From Singulisphaera sp. (lineage in GTDB: Bacteria; Planctomycetota; Planctomycetia; Isosphaerales; Isosphaeraceae), in assembly GCA_027451445.1 (NCBI GenBank), contig DAIDJG010000289.1:1-35533 (forward strand): a stretch of 35,533 bases of DNA, written 5' to 3'. The notes beneath the pieces were generated by a model, which saw only the letters and a program-made list of their open reading frames with translations, did no database searches and was not told the DNA's origin. A program made the translations under genes and the position numbers. Positions 7,542-15,823 of the stretch are shown here, in pieces (the stretch's first letter is position 1; each line of letters starts with the position of its first letter).

Positions 7542-7968
7542 TCATCCAGGCCAGAAGCGCGACCCAGATCGCCGCGAACAACAGGGGAACCACGAACGCC
7601 AGCGGGCGACCGATCGATAAGCCGTCCGTCCGCCACGGACCGGCGAAGCTGGCGACGGTTCGCCCGTACTCCGGAACGGCACGTCTCACCAGTGCGTGGA
7701 CATGGACGCAGTACCGCCAGTGCCGGACCTGGACCACGAACCAGAGCAGCGTGAACGCCAGGGAGATGGCGATCAGCGGGAGGAAAACTCCGAGGGCCGG
7801 CTCCTTGTTGTAGAGGATCGCGAAGACACCGAGCAACCCGACTTGCATGGCCGAGAAGAAGTTCATGCGGTCGTGGAAAAGCTTCTCCTCGTGCAACGCG
7901 TGCATCCAGAGCCGATTGGCTTCGTCCGGATGCGACTGAGCGTCGGGACTGTTGGGCGGAATTTCCAT
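7522..7968 (-). CDS. Small membrane protein with three hydrophobic segments
   Basis: A 148-residue protein starting at ATG 7968; a longer frame to 8133 has low-quality sequence. A soluble N-terminus with LWMHALHEEKLFHDRMNFFS (about 20-40) leads into hydrophobic segments MQVGLLGVFAILY (about 41-54), LGVFLPLIAISLAFTLLWFV (about 60-80) and PLAFVVPLLFAAIWVALLAW (about 121-142), ending in RHRA. The topology, a short charged helix then membrane hairpins, is similar in outline to small membrane effectors found near defence genes, but I cannot assign a family. A truncated duplicate of its 3' end lies at 6302-6389, so the HNH pair is bracketed by this gene and its remnant. Confidence 0.65.
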   Translation of the reverse strand: MEIPPNSPDAQSHPDEANRLWMHALHEEKLFHDRMNFFSAMQVGLLGVFAILYNKEPALGVFLPLIAISLAFTLLWFVVQVRHWRYCVHVHALVRRAVPEYGRTVASFAGPWRTDGLSIGRPLAFVVPLLFAAIWVALLAWMIIRHRA

Positions 7969-8339
7969 GTCGATCTCAGTGGACTCGGCGCCATTTCCCA
8001 GGGACGGTCTCGCACGACGACGGGTATCATCGTCCACTTGGGGTGCGGGGCATAGGGGAACATCGCTATTGCTTAACGCGGACTTGGTAAGTTGCGGAGA
8101 CCAATCGCGCTGATACACACAGCTTCGTCCCACTGAGGGCGATTACCGTTTTGGTGTACTTAACGAGACCCAGGCGGTGCGCAGCATGGCAGCGTCGCCA
8201 GTGCTCGCCGACGCACTACCCTGACCGCGCAAAACCCATGGAGCAATAGCAACGTCCCCTCTGCCCGACACACGGTATCCTTCACAGAATGCGGAAACCG
8301 ACCGATGAAACCGAGGCCGCTAAGAAGGCGGGAGGAAAC

Positions 8340-8837
8340 ATGATCGATGATGAATTTGAGATTCGCCATGCGCAACGACTTCGGCAAGTCCCCGACGACT
8401 TCCTGTATGCGAAATGCGTAGAAAGAGGTTCGTTCGTGTACGGCACCCTGGATTCAGGGAAGAAGATCGTTACGGATGGCGCGTTGCTCGAGGTGCGAGA
8501 CGAGATCTCGCCGGAACTCTCCGCACTGAAGTCGAAGGTCGAGCGAAGCTGGGAGGTCTCGCATGCGAACGTCATGGGATCCTTGCCTCGCCCTGGCGAG
8601 TATCGGAGGCCCGAGTGCATCATGACCCGAGCCCTCGTCGACGAGGCCAATCCTGACTTGCGTCTCTTAATCGCAGGCCATGATCATACCTGCCTAATAT
8701 CTCAGGATTATTTCGAGTACATTACGGAAAAGTACCCCGAGGCGCAGATCTACGTCTCCGGCCCAAACGACGCGGTGATGGTTGAGGCTGCGGGTGAACT
8801 CGTCGCTGCAGCCATGCCGATTACGAGGGGCGAATGA
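8340..8837 (+). CDS. Unrecognised 165-aa soluble protein
   Basis: Start chosen at ATG 8340, directly after GGGAGGAAAC, instead of the open extension to 8289. The protein is soluble and mixed alpha/beta by appearance: FEIRHAQRLRQVPDDFLYA (about 5-23), a VYGTLDSGKKIVTDGALLEV stretch, then RLLIAGHDHTCLISQDYFEY and YPEAQIYVSGPNDAVMVEAA near the C-terminus. No catalytic motif is clear; GHDH is suggestive of metal binding but isolated. Genes on both sides are accessory-type. I do not recognise the family. Confidence 0.6.
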   Translation: MIDDEFEIRHAQRLRQVPDDFLYAKCVERGSFVYGTLDSGKKIVTDGALLEVRDEISPELSALKSKVERSWEVSHANVMGSLPRPGEYRRPECIMTRALVDEANPDLRLLIAGHDHTCLISQDYFEYITEKYPEAQIYVSGPNDAVMVEAAGELVAAAMPITRGE

Positions 8838-9062
8838 GCTACCCGATCGTCCCGGGGCGACGGTGTCCTGCGCATGCGTCGGTGGACCCGCGTACGCGAA
8901 GGCGTCGGAGAGCGCGAATAGGGCTTCTGACGCGTTTGCTCTGTTTACCCACGTTGACCCCAGGGCCGTGCTCAAACTCGTCGCGCACCCGATCCCGCGG
9001 TGGTAGACTCACCGGGCGTTGGAGCGAATGACAGGCGATGCCGTAAGACGGAGGCTCGCACC

Positions 9063-9902
9063 ATGGACCCGAGATTTCAACCCGCGCAGGCTGCCCTCGC
9101 TGCAGGTGATCTCCAGGCGCTTGAAGCGCTCTTCAGAGCGGACCCGGAACTGGCGACCGCAGTCTCCTCTCAGAGCCATCCGACCCTCCTCCAATGCTTG
9201 GTGCTGACGATGCCGCCGGTCGACAAACTGGAACAACTCGTCGACGTCCTCGTCGATCGTGGTGCCGAAAGGGATAGCCCACTCATCGCGGCTGCGGGCG
9301 TGAATAACGTGCGAGCGATCACGAAGCTGCTGGACCGCGGAGCCCGTATCGAGGGCAACGGTCACTGGTCGCCTCTTGAGGAAGCGCTCTACTTTGGCAG
9401 CGCGGAATCGGTGTCGCTACTTCTGGCGCGAGGAGCGCCTGTGGAAAAGCTCCGGACCGCCGCAGCGCTCGGCGACATGGAGAAAGTCGCGGCATGCTTC
9501 GACGCTTCGGGTGTCTTGATCCGGGCAGGCGAAATCGAATGGCCGTTCCAACAGCACGCAGTTCCGGAGCAACACCGGCGCGATCCTCAACAGATCCTGG
9601 GCAATGCGCTCGTCTACGCCGCCGCCTGGGGGAGGTCGGAAGTCGTCGAATTCTTGCTCGCCCTTGGCGCCGAGGTGAACATGATCCCGGCTGGTTTCGA
9701 CTACTCCGGCACGGCGCTGCATTACGCCGCGTTCGGCGGCCATCGCGCGATGGTCGATCTGCTCCTGCGACATGGTGCCGATGCCGCGATCCGCGACACG
9801 AAAATCAGCGCGTTGCCTGAGGATTGGGCCGCGCACAGCGGATATCACGAGCTCGCGCAATTTCTCCAAGAAGTCCGCGGACAAGGAAGGGTGAGCGGTT
9901 AG
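9063..9902 (+). CDS. Ankyrin-repeat protein
   Basis: A 279-residue protein starting at ATG 9063, preceded by GGAGG at 9050-9054 (8-nt spacing). It is built of about six to seven ankyrin repeats: the clearest are SPLIAAAGVNNVRAITKLLD, WSPLEEALYFGSAESVSLLL, ALVYAAAWGRSEVVEFLLAL and TALHYAAFGGHRAMVDLLLR followed by HGADAAIRD. No signal peptide, membrane segment or catalytic domain. Such proteins act as protein-binding scaffolds or inhibitors. Its 3' end faces the nuclease gene convergently, with 59 bp between the stops. Confidence 0.85.
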   Translation: MDPRFQPAQAALAAGDLQALEALFRADPELATAVSSQSHPTLLQCLVLTMPPVDKLEQLVDVLVDRGAERDSPLIAAAGVNNVRAITKLLDRGARIEGNGHWSPLEEALYFGSAESVSLLLARGAPVEKLRTAAALGDMEKVAACFDASGVLIRAGEIEWPFQQHAVPEQHRRDPQQILGNALVYAAAWGRSEVVEFLLALGAEVNMIPAGFDYSGTALHYAAFGGHRAMVDLLLRHGADAAIRDTKISALPEDWAAHSGYHELAQFLQEVRGQGRVSG

Positions 9903-9961
9903 ACCAAATTCCTCGCTGATCATGACTGCCGCGGCATCGAATATCGAACTCGCTCTCACCG

Positions 9962-10204
9962 TCACGTTTTCCGCCGCGGCTTGCGCGGTGCAGCAGGGCG
10001 CTCAGCGGACAAGCGGTTCAGGTACTCGCGGATCTGCTCTTCGGTCAGACCCGCCAAGCGCTCCTCCGGAGGCAGTGACTTGATCATATCCTCCCGCTCC
10101 TCTTGCGGTAGTGACTTGATCACATCCTTCCGCGCCTCCGGCGTGAGCTTCGGGAAGTGATCCTTGACAAACTGGCGCTGGAATTCCTCCATCGTATACG
10201 GCAT
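9962..10204 (-). CDS. Possible intragenic 80-aa C-terminal product of the Rpn-like gene, copy 1
   Basis: In the reading frame of the nuclease gene, ATG at 10204 (codon 208) is preceded by GGAGGGG (complement of 10211-10217) with 6-nt spacing, a stronger ribosome-binding site than many genes here. It would give an 80-aa protein, MPYTMEEFQRQF..., containing the 12-residue repeats and the RLAGLTEEQ tail but none of the nuclease residues. In E. coli rpn genes a C-terminal product made from an internal start is known to inhibit the full-length nuclease. Whether it is made here is inference; the site could be a coincidence of the Glu-Gly codons. Confidence 0.45.
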   Translation of the reverse strand: MPYTMEEFQRQFVKDHFPKLTPEARKDVIKSLPQEEREDMIKSLPPEERLAGLTEEQIREYLNRLSAERPAAPRKPRRKT

Positions 10205-10825
10205 GGGAAACCCCTCCGCATGAAGCCCTTCGAACAGTTGGATCAGCAGGCCACTCGTGTTCCGGGAGTGCCGCTGGTAGGTGCGGCCGCCAAACCCGAC
10301 AAGCTCCGGCGAGGCGCTGAACAGGTGCAGCGGGGCGTTGTGCGGTTCGCGCGGCAGCTCGCCTGCCACGACCACACGGATCGTATCGGCGCCCCACTGA
10401 CAATCATAGACACCCGCCTGGACCCTCTGCCAGGGCACCTGGGCCGACAGATTTTGCGGGTAGCGGGCGGTCACGGCATAAAGCCGGAATTGGTCCTCGG
10501 CAAGTAGATCCGACGGCGAGCGGCTGACGAGCTTGCGGTAGGCCACGTAATGACCGACCAGCTCTTTCATGGCCCAGGCGTCGAGCGCCTCACGGTGCGA
10601 CTTGAAGGTGAGCAGGTTGTGCGCCAGGAGCCCCTCCAGGCCGTCCGGCAGACGGCCAGAGAATCGCCCACGGCCCCGGCGTACGATCACCACGTCGAGC
10701 AGTTGCTGCTGCACGGACAGGTCCGCTTCGATTTCGACGACGAAGGGCGAACCGCTGAAGAGGTCGGTCAGCAGTAGGCCGAACAAGCGGTGGCAGTCAC
10801 GCAGTGCTTGCCGATTAACGGCCAT
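9962..10825 (-). CDS. Rpn-like putative PD-(D/E)XK nuclease, copy 1
   Basis: A 287-residue protein starting at ATG 10825 after GGAGGG. The N-terminal domain looks like a restriction-endonuclease fold: a conserved Glu in VVEIEADLS (Glu31), Asp in QLLDVVIV (Asp44), and Lys in LLTFKSHREAL (Lys75), fitting an E...D...xxK layout. Then come helical VGHYVAYRKLV and VYDCQWGADTIRVVV segments. Two 12-residue units (DVIKSLPQEER, DMIKSLPPEER; residues 232-255) precede RLAGLTEEQIREYLNRL, a tail type seen in the Rpn/transposase-like nuclease families of cyanobacteria and planctomycetes. About 92% identical over 207 residues to copy 2 at 19623-20558. The nuclease call is by motif and memory of the family; it could be a non-catalytic relative. 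See the internal start at codon 208. Confidence 0.6.
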   Translation of the reverse strand: MAVNRQALRDCHRLFGLLLTDLFSGSPFVVEIEADLSVQQQLLDVVIVRRGRGRFSGRLPDGLEGLLAHNLLTFKSHREALDAWAMKELVGHYVAYRKLVSRSPSDLLAEDQFRLYAVTARYPQNLSAQVPWQRVQAGVYDCQWGADTIRVVVAGELPREPHNAPLHLFSASPELVGFGGRTYQRHSRNTSGLLIQLFEGLHAEGFPMPYTMEEFQRQFVKDHFPKLTPEARKDVIKSLPQEEREDMIKSLPPEERLAGLTEEQIREYLNRLSAERPAAPRKPRRKT

Positions 10826-10859
10826 CGAACAGCCCTCCACCCCTCTGTGTCGAACGCGG

Positions 10860-10865
10860 ATTGTA
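10860..10865 (-). promoter_or_regulatory. Candidate -10 (TACAAT) of Rpn-like copy 1
   Basis: TACAAT on the minus strand ends 34 nt before the ATG. The same hexamer, in the context AAAGGTACAATC, occurs at the identical distance upstream of copy 2 (20593-20598), within about 110 bp of shared upstream sequence. No good -35 is visible. Confidence 0.35.
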
Positions 10866-11193
10866 CCTTTCGGGAAGCCGTCTTGCCGCGCTGAGAAGTC
10901 CCTTCGGTCCGTCTTTCTCGGCGAAGTTCCGCTGTCGCAGGAGACCGGGTCGCCGCCACCGTTGACGAATGGTGTTGAGCGCGAAGAACTGACTCCTTGG
11001 AAGGGAATCTGAGCGCGCAAAAATGACCCCCGGGGCCGCCAACATCAAAGTTACAGTATATGTAAGTATGAATAGAAACGCGGGAACCGCGGGCCATGTA
11101 CTTCGTTGCGTCTCGAGCGCGATTCCATGGGAAACGAATTGCCAGCTACAAAGCGTGTCTTCTGGAATCCTGATCCTTATCCGCGGCCGGTGG
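10866..11193. other. Spacer upstream of Rpn-like copy 1
   Basis: The first ~80 bp (to about 10945) is homologous to the region upstream of copy 2, including CTCGGCGAAGTTCCGC. Beyond that there is an imperfect palindrome, TTACAGTATATGTAA (11051-11065), and nothing I can call a gene up to the minus-strand stop at 11194. Confidence 0.5.
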
Positions 11194-12111
11194 TCATGCG
11201 GGTCGGAAAAACACGATAAACCCCACGACGATCAGCCCAACGTAAACCGCCATGAGGACCAGTACGGCGACCACCAACGCCCCCACGGCCTTGGCGATCG
11301 AGAATCGATGGGCCTCGGCGACGCACGCGACGAGCAGCACGAAACTCCAGACGTACAGGGGAATCGACGCCAGGTCGATGATGAGCCGCAGCGACATGTC
11401 AGCGCCGGGGGGTTCGAGTGCGTCGGTACCCATGACGAGAATCGCCGCACCGCGGAGGACGAGGATCGCCACCATCGGGACCTCGGCCCAGGCGGGCGCC
11501 GCACGCATTTCCTCACTCTCACCGTCGCCGCCGAGCACGTGCCCCGCGAGCCGGAGGATGCCCGCACCCAAGAAATAACTGAGCGCTGTGTAGATCGTGG
11601 CCCCGAGGAGGAGCAACAGGAAGACATGGAAGATCGTTAGGTTGACAGGAAGCCGCTCAAACCAGAAGTTGGACAGCGTTTGATTGACGCCGGCCAGGAA
11701 CAGCAGGAGCATGACCCCTTGTTCGGCGTCCTTTTTGACGATGCGGCGCAGCGTTTTCCGGGGACTGTACCAGATCGTCAACCAGGGATTCCGGAGCGGT
11801 TTCCTGGGCCGATCATTTTCGATTTGGTCGCGACTCAGCCACTCGGGTTCTTCGGCTTCCGGCGCTGGGGAGCGTCGCGGCGGGAGCGGCTGCTCCTCGA
11901 TCCCGAACGGGTCGTCGGGCGCGTCGCGTCTCGCCGCCGACTTGCGCCGAATCGGCGCCTCGGAGCGCCCCTGGATGGTGGCACGCGGCGTCTTTGGGAT
12001 CGGGATCGAGAACAGATGCCCGCATTGCTTGCATCGGCAACGCTTTCCCGCCAGCGCGCCGTCGACATCGAAGCCTTTGCCGCACTGCGGACACGAGAAA
12101 GCGATGGTCAT
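11194..12111 (-). CDS. Zinc-ribbon plus Yip1-like multi-pass membrane protein
   Basis: A 305-residue protein starting at ATG 12111. The N-terminus carries a zinc ribbon, CPQCGKGF (about 7-14) and CRCKQCGHLF (about 26-35), of the MJ0042 type. A charged, disordered linker follows (about 40-110), then NPWLTIWYSPRKTLRRIV, typical of the start of Yip1-domain proteins, and five hydrophobic segments (for example VMLLLFLAGVNQTL, IFHVFLLLLLGATIYTALSY, VPMVAILVLRGAAILVMG, IPLYVWSFVLLVACVAEAHR, VVAVLVLMAVYVGLIVVGFI). AHRFSIAKA before the last segment is also typical of the Yip1 family. Such fusions are frequent in planctomycetes; function unknown, located in the membrane. Confidence 0.78.
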   Translation of the reverse strand: MTIAFSCPQCGKGFDVDGALAGKRCRCKQCGHLFSIPIPKTPRATIQGRSEAPIRRKSAARRDAPDDPFGIEEQPLPPRRSPAPEAEEPEWLSRDQIENDRPRKPLRNPWLTIWYSPRKTLRRIVKKDAEQGVMLLLFLAGVNQTLSNFWFERLPVNLTIFHVFLLLLLGATIYTALSYFLGAGILRLAGHVLGGDGESEEMRAAPAWAEVPMVAILVLRGAAILVMGTDALEPPGADMSLRLIIDLASIPLYVWSFVLLVACVAEAHRFSIAKAVGALVVAVLVLMAVYVGLIVVGFIVFFRPA

Positions 12112-12438
12112 GCCGCTCTCAATGGGGGAAAGGGCCCGAGACTCTCGTGAGCGATAGGTGTAAGCCGCAGGAGAATCTTGTCTTCTCATGATAACCTGAA
12201 ATGCATGGGTTCGCCATAGAAAGTCTTCGAGTGAAACCGATGTGCCGTTCAGGCAATTCCGCGGATTCGAAAGTCAAGTCGCCCACGGAAATCCGATCGT
12301 TTGCGGAAGATGCGTCGCTCGCTGGCCGCAATAACCCACTTGAGTTCGCCCAAGGCGGTTTTCGATTGGATTGCGTGCGGTATCGCATCGCGCTTCTCCT
12401 TCAGCGGAGCCAACCTCATAACTCCCCCCCTTGGGAAG
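12112..12438. other. Spacer, nothing recognised
   Basis: No gene, RNA or clear repeat seen. An open plus-strand frame (12201-12470) has no ribosome-binding site and runs into the MITE-like element. Confidence 0.5.
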
Positions 12439-12723
12439 TTTTGAAGTTGCGCGTTTTAGGTTTGGCGTAGGGGACGGCGCTGGGAGTTCCACCCGCTCTC
12501 GAGCCGCGAAAGGCGTGGTTCGCCAGCGTTCGGACATCGGTTGTGGTCTTTCGCTCCGCGAAAGAACGTGTTTTCGCGGAGCGAAAACCGACTATCGATA
12601 CCCGTATCCTGGCGAGCGTCGCCTTTTCGCAGCTCGAGAGCGAAAAGCGGTTCTCACAAAGCCACTCCCCTGACACACCGAGAGCCGCCGCAGACGCTGA
12701 ACAGAAAAAGCGCAATTTCAAAA
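12439..12723. mobile_element. MITE-like element, copy 1 (285 bp)
   Basis: The ends form terminal inverted repeats: TTTTGAAGTTGCGCGTTTT at the left pairs with AAAAAGCGCAATTTCAAAA at the right at 17 of 19 positions. The interior has no gene. At 12549-12563 and 12572-12586 a perfect 15-bp inverted repeat (TTTCGCTCCGCGAAA / TTTCGCGGAGCGAAA) has arms that are themselves hairpins. A second copy with the same ends and interior lies at 20810-21092. No target-site duplication is clear. It probably depends on a transposase elsewhere. Confidence 0.75.
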
Positions 12724-12863
12724 TCGACGAACCGGGTGGCTTGACCACCAACCCGGCGCACCAACTGGTGACCGCAAAAAGAGTTTTGCCCTACGGTCGC
12801 CGGGGGGGAAATCACGACTACTGGCGGGTTCTCGCATGACAGCGCCGCATGAGAGTGCGCGTT

Positions 12864-12905
12864 CTTGCAGAAGGCAGAGGGCAACGTGTCTGCAAGATAC
12901 TTGCA
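12864..12905. promoter_or_regulatory. TGCAAG/CTTGCA sites upstream of the kinase gene
   Basis: CTTGCAG at 12864-12870 and the perfect palindrome TGCAAG-ATA-CTTGCA at 12891-12905 lie 104-145 bp before the chosen kinase start. The same hexamers recur just downstream of the regulator gene (15822-15899). The spacing from the start suits enhancer-type sites of an NtrC-family regulator, so autoregulation is likely by inference. Confidence 0.55.
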
Positions 12906-13008
12906 TACCAACGGGCGCCGGATAAGCTGGCGAGAGGGTGTCGGCCCCTTCAAAGGCAGCGTCTGCTTGCCGACCGTGACCGACCTGGTCGCGAAGGATC
13001 CAAAGGGC

Positions 13009-14385
13009 ATGTTCACCGTCGGTTCTTCGGATGTCCAGAGGCGTATTCCGATCACATCTGCGCTCGTGCTGACCGCTCTCCTGGCGGCCTACGCGCTCAG
13101 CGTTGCTGCGGTCTATCAGGTTTTTGACGAGTATCGGACATTGGGAGCGTGGCTCGCCGGGCCGGGGCCGGTACCAACCGACGAGATTCGAGCGCTCCGG
13201 CAAGACATTGGGGGCCGGATCATCGCGCGGAGCATCGCGTCCGCGGTGCTCCTGCTCTGCACGCTCTCAACCCTCTGGCTTCAGCAGCGGCAGCTTGCCA
13301 TCCGCCGTGCCCTGGATCACGTGAAGCTGCTCGCCCACAACATCCTGGGAAGCCTGGACGCAGGCGTGATCACCACCAACCAGCAAGGAATCATCACGAG
13401 CATCAACTCCGCAGCGAACGACTTGCTCGGGATCGATTTCGAGTGCGTTGGCCAGCCCATTGCCTGCATCTCGTCGGGTGAAGTGCCTCTCGAAACGATG
13501 AGCGCCTGGGTGACGGCGAAACGAGAAGCCGTGAACGATCGCGAGCTCACCCTTGACCGCTCGGGGCGCGTGCGGCGACTCGTTGCGAGCGCGCTCGAGC
13601 TAAAAGACCGGCAAGGAGACACGCTCGGCTGTGTGATTCACCTGCGCGATGTGACGGAACGCATGCTGATCAAGGAACAGATGTGGCGGATGGAGCAGTT
13701 TGCCAGCCTGAGTACCCTGGCGTCGGGCTTGCACCACGAAATCAAGAACCCGATCGCCGCACTCAGCATCCATGTGCAGTTGCTCGAAGAGCAGCTTTGT
13801 GCCGCCGGGGCGGCCGAATCCGTCGCCGGCGTTATCGGTATTCTGAAGTCCGAAATCCGGCGGCTCAATTCGACGCTCGACAGCTTCCGCAACTTCGCGA
13901 ACCTCCAGCGCCTGAACCTCAAGCCGGTCGACGCCCAGGGAGTGCTCGAAGACCTCGTTCGGCTCATCGACCCTCAGGCCACCCGGCAGGGCGTACGGCT
14001 GGAGCTACTACGACCCGACACGCCGCTGCCACACGTGGTTCTCGACTCGGAGAAGATTCAACAAGCCCTGCTCAACCTGATCTTGAACGCGCTCGAAGCC
14101 ATGCCGAAAGGCGGAGAACTGACGCTGAGCGCCACTGTTGAAAATGAGGCGCTGCATATGGTGGTGCGCGACACCGGCCCGGGGATCCCGCGCGAGATTC
14201 AGGACCACATCTTTCATCCGTATTTCTCAACCAAGGACCATGGAACGGGAATAGGCCTCAGTCTGGCCGAGAAGCTGATCCGTCAGCACCGCGGACACCT
14301 CGACTTCCGCACGGGACCGGGAGGAACGTCGTTTCGGATCACGCTACCACTCAAATCGCCTTTGAGGAGCACCAACGTCTCATGA
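13009..14385 (+). CDS. Membrane-bound PAS histidine kinase (NtrB-like)
   Basis: A 458-residue sensor kinase. Two membrane segments (ITSALVLTALLAAYALSVAAVY, about 15-36, and SIASAVLLLCTLSTLWL, about 75-91) flank a short extracytoplasmic loop of about 38 residues. A PAS domain follows (ILGSLDAGVITTNQQGIITS...; about 112-215), then the H-box with phospho-acceptor His in GLHHEIKNPIAAL (about His243), the N-box LLNLILNALEAMP, G1 DTGPGIP, F-box IFHPYFSTK and G2 GTGIGLSLAEKL. The start at 13009 has GAAGGA upstream and places the TGCAAG sites outside the gene; an open extension to 12865 would put them inside. It overlaps the regulator gene by 4 bp (ATGA). It is expected to phosphorylate that regulator; the signal is unknown. 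Confidence 0.9.
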   Translation: MFTVGSSDVQRRIPITSALVLTALLAAYALSVAAVYQVFDEYRTLGAWLAGPGPVPTDEIRALRQDIGGRIIARSIASAVLLLCTLSTLWLQQRQLAIRRALDHVKLLAHNILGSLDAGVITTNQQGIITSINSAANDLLGIDFECVGQPIACISSGEVPLETMSAWVTAKREAVNDRELTLDRSGRVRRLVASALELKDRQGDTLGCVIHLRDVTERMLIKEQMWRMEQFASLSTLASGLHHEIKNPIAALSIHVQLLEEQLCAAGAAESVAGVIGILKSEIRRLNSTLDSFRNFANLQRLNLKPVDAQGVLEDLVRLIDPQATRQGVRLELLRPDTPLPHVVLDSEKIQQALLNLILNALEAMPKGGELTLSATVENEALHMVVRDTGPGIPREIQDHIFHPYFSTKDHGTGIGLSLAEKLIRQHRGHLDFRTGPGGTSFRITLPLKSPLRSTNVS

Positions 14386-15782
14386 GTAGCGAGGTCTTTC
14401 CGATCCTGATCGTCGATGACGAGCCGAACATCCGTGCTGGCCTGGCGCGGGCGCTGGCGTGCGACAACTATTCCATCGCCACGGCCAAAGACGCCCAGGA
14501 AGCGTGGAACCTGTTCCGAAGCGACCACCACCTGCTGGTCCTCACCGACTTGAAAATGCCCGGTGGCAGTTCGGGCATCGACTTGATCCGGCAGATCAAG
14601 GATGAGCGTCCGGAGACCCTCATCATCGTCATCACGGCGCATGGTACGGTGGAGACGGCCGTCGAGGCCATGCGGTTGGGGGCGCACGATTACCTGGTGA
14701 AGCCGGTCGACCTCGGGACGCTCCGGTTGCAAGTGCGCAACGCGTTCGAACACCACCGGCTTCGCGAAGAGAACCGCCGCCTGCGGGATCGCCTGGCCGT
14801 CGCGGGCGAAATCCCCGAAATGATCGGTCAATCGGCGGCAATTCGCGAGGTGTTCGCCCGGATTCGGCAGGTTGCCGACACGGATGTGACCGTCCTGATC
14901 CAGGGGGAAAGCGGGACCGGCAAGGAACTCGTCGCCCGCGCGATCCACAACCTGAGCCCGCGTCGCGAGGGTCCCTTTGTGGCTGCGAACTTCGGGGCAC
15001 TGCCCGAAGGACTCATCGAAAGCGAGCTCTTCGGTTACGAAAAAGGTGCATTTACTGGAGCCCAGCGTCAGAAGGCCGGCTGGTTCGAGATGGCGCGGGG
15101 AGGCACCCTCCTGCTTGACGAAGTGGGCGAGATGATGTCGAAGACCCAGGTTGACCTCCTGCGCGTCCTGGAGCAGCGCGAGGTGAGGCGACTCGGGGGA
15201 GTGGCCATGATTCCCCTGGATGTCCGCCTGGTCGTCGCGACCCACCAGGATATGGAGGGCCTGGTTGCCAGTGGCAAGATGCGCGAAGATCTGTACTACC
15301 GCCTCAATGTCATCCCGCTCCGCGTCCCTCCTCTTCGCGAACGCATCGACGATATTCCCCTGCTGACACAACACTTCCTCCGCTGGGCCCAGCAGCGACA
15401 CGGACGCACGCCGAAAGAAATCGCCAGCGCCGCGATGCGCGCTCTCTGCGAATATTCCTGGCCCGGAAACGTGCGCCAGTTGAAAAACTGCATGGAGCGC
15501 CTGGTCGTCACCGTCGAGGGGTCGATGATCCACCTCGAAGACCTGCCAACGGAGATGCAAGGGAGGCGGCCTGCTCTGACGGCGAACCCGTGGCCCATTG
15601 ATGTCTCCGAAAAACTCGCCCACGAGGTGCCCACGCTCGAGGCCGCCGTGGCCGAAGCCGAGAAGACCACGATCCTCGCGGCGCTGAAGCGTTGCGAGCA
15701 CCACCGCGAGCGAACCGCTCAACTCCTCGGCGTGAGCGTGCGGACGTTGCACTACAAGATGAACCGGTACAACCTCCAGTAA
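14382..15782 (+). CDS. NtrC-family sigma-54-dependent response regulator
   Basis: A 466-residue regulator with all three NtrC-class domains. The receiver holds ILIVDDEP and the phospho-acceptor Asp in LTDLKMPG (Asp56), with Lys107 in the usual place. The AAA+ domain has Walker A GESGTGKE (175-182), the sigma-54 contact loop GAFTGA (222-227), Walker B LLLDE (243-247) and an arginine-finger region REDLYYRLNV. The C-terminus has a Fis-type helix-turn-helix, ERTAQLLGVSVRTLHYKMNR (about 443-462). It should activate sigma-54 promoters once phosphorylated by the kinase encoded just upstream. Likely DNA sites are the TGCAAG palindromes at 12864-12905 and 15822-15899. Confidence 0.95.
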   Translation: MSSEVFPILIVDDEPNIRAGLARALACDNYSIATAKDAQEAWNLFRSDHHLLVLTDLKMPGGSSGIDLIRQIKDERPETLIIVITAHGTVETAVEAMRLGAHDYLVKPVDLGTLRLQVRNAFEHHRLREENRRLRDRLAVAGEIPEMIGQSAAIREVFARIRQVADTDVTVLIQGESGTGKELVARAIHNLSPRREGPFVAANFGALPEGLIESELFGYEKGAFTGAQRQKAGWFEMARGGTLLLDEVGEMMSKTQVDLLRVLEQREVRRLGGVAMIPLDVRLVVATHQDMEGLVASGKMREDLYYRLNVIPLRVPPLRERIDDIPLLTQHFLRWAQQRHGRTPKEIASAAMRALCEYSWPGNVRQLKNCMERLVVTVEGSMIHLEDLPTEMQGRRPALTANPWPIDVSEKLAHEVPTLEAAVAEAEKTTILAALKRCEHHRERTAQLLGVSVRTLHYKMNRYNLQ

Positions 15783-15788
15783 CCCAAA

Positions 15789-15823
15789 AGGCCGCGCAGA
15801 ATGGGATCCGCATTCTGCGGCCT
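15789..15823 (+). terminator. Hairpin after the two-component operon
   Basis: Seven bases after the stop codon, AGGCCGCGCAGAATG and CATTCTGCGGCCT pair (13 bp with a 2-nt bulge, 7-nt loop). There is no T-run after it, so it may be a weak or factor-assisted terminator. Confidence 0.6.

Noticed and set aside
12865-13008. N-terminal extension of the histidine kinase
   Set aside because: Would include the TGCAAG palindrome and lacks a ribosome-binding site as good as that of ATG 13009; remains an alternative.
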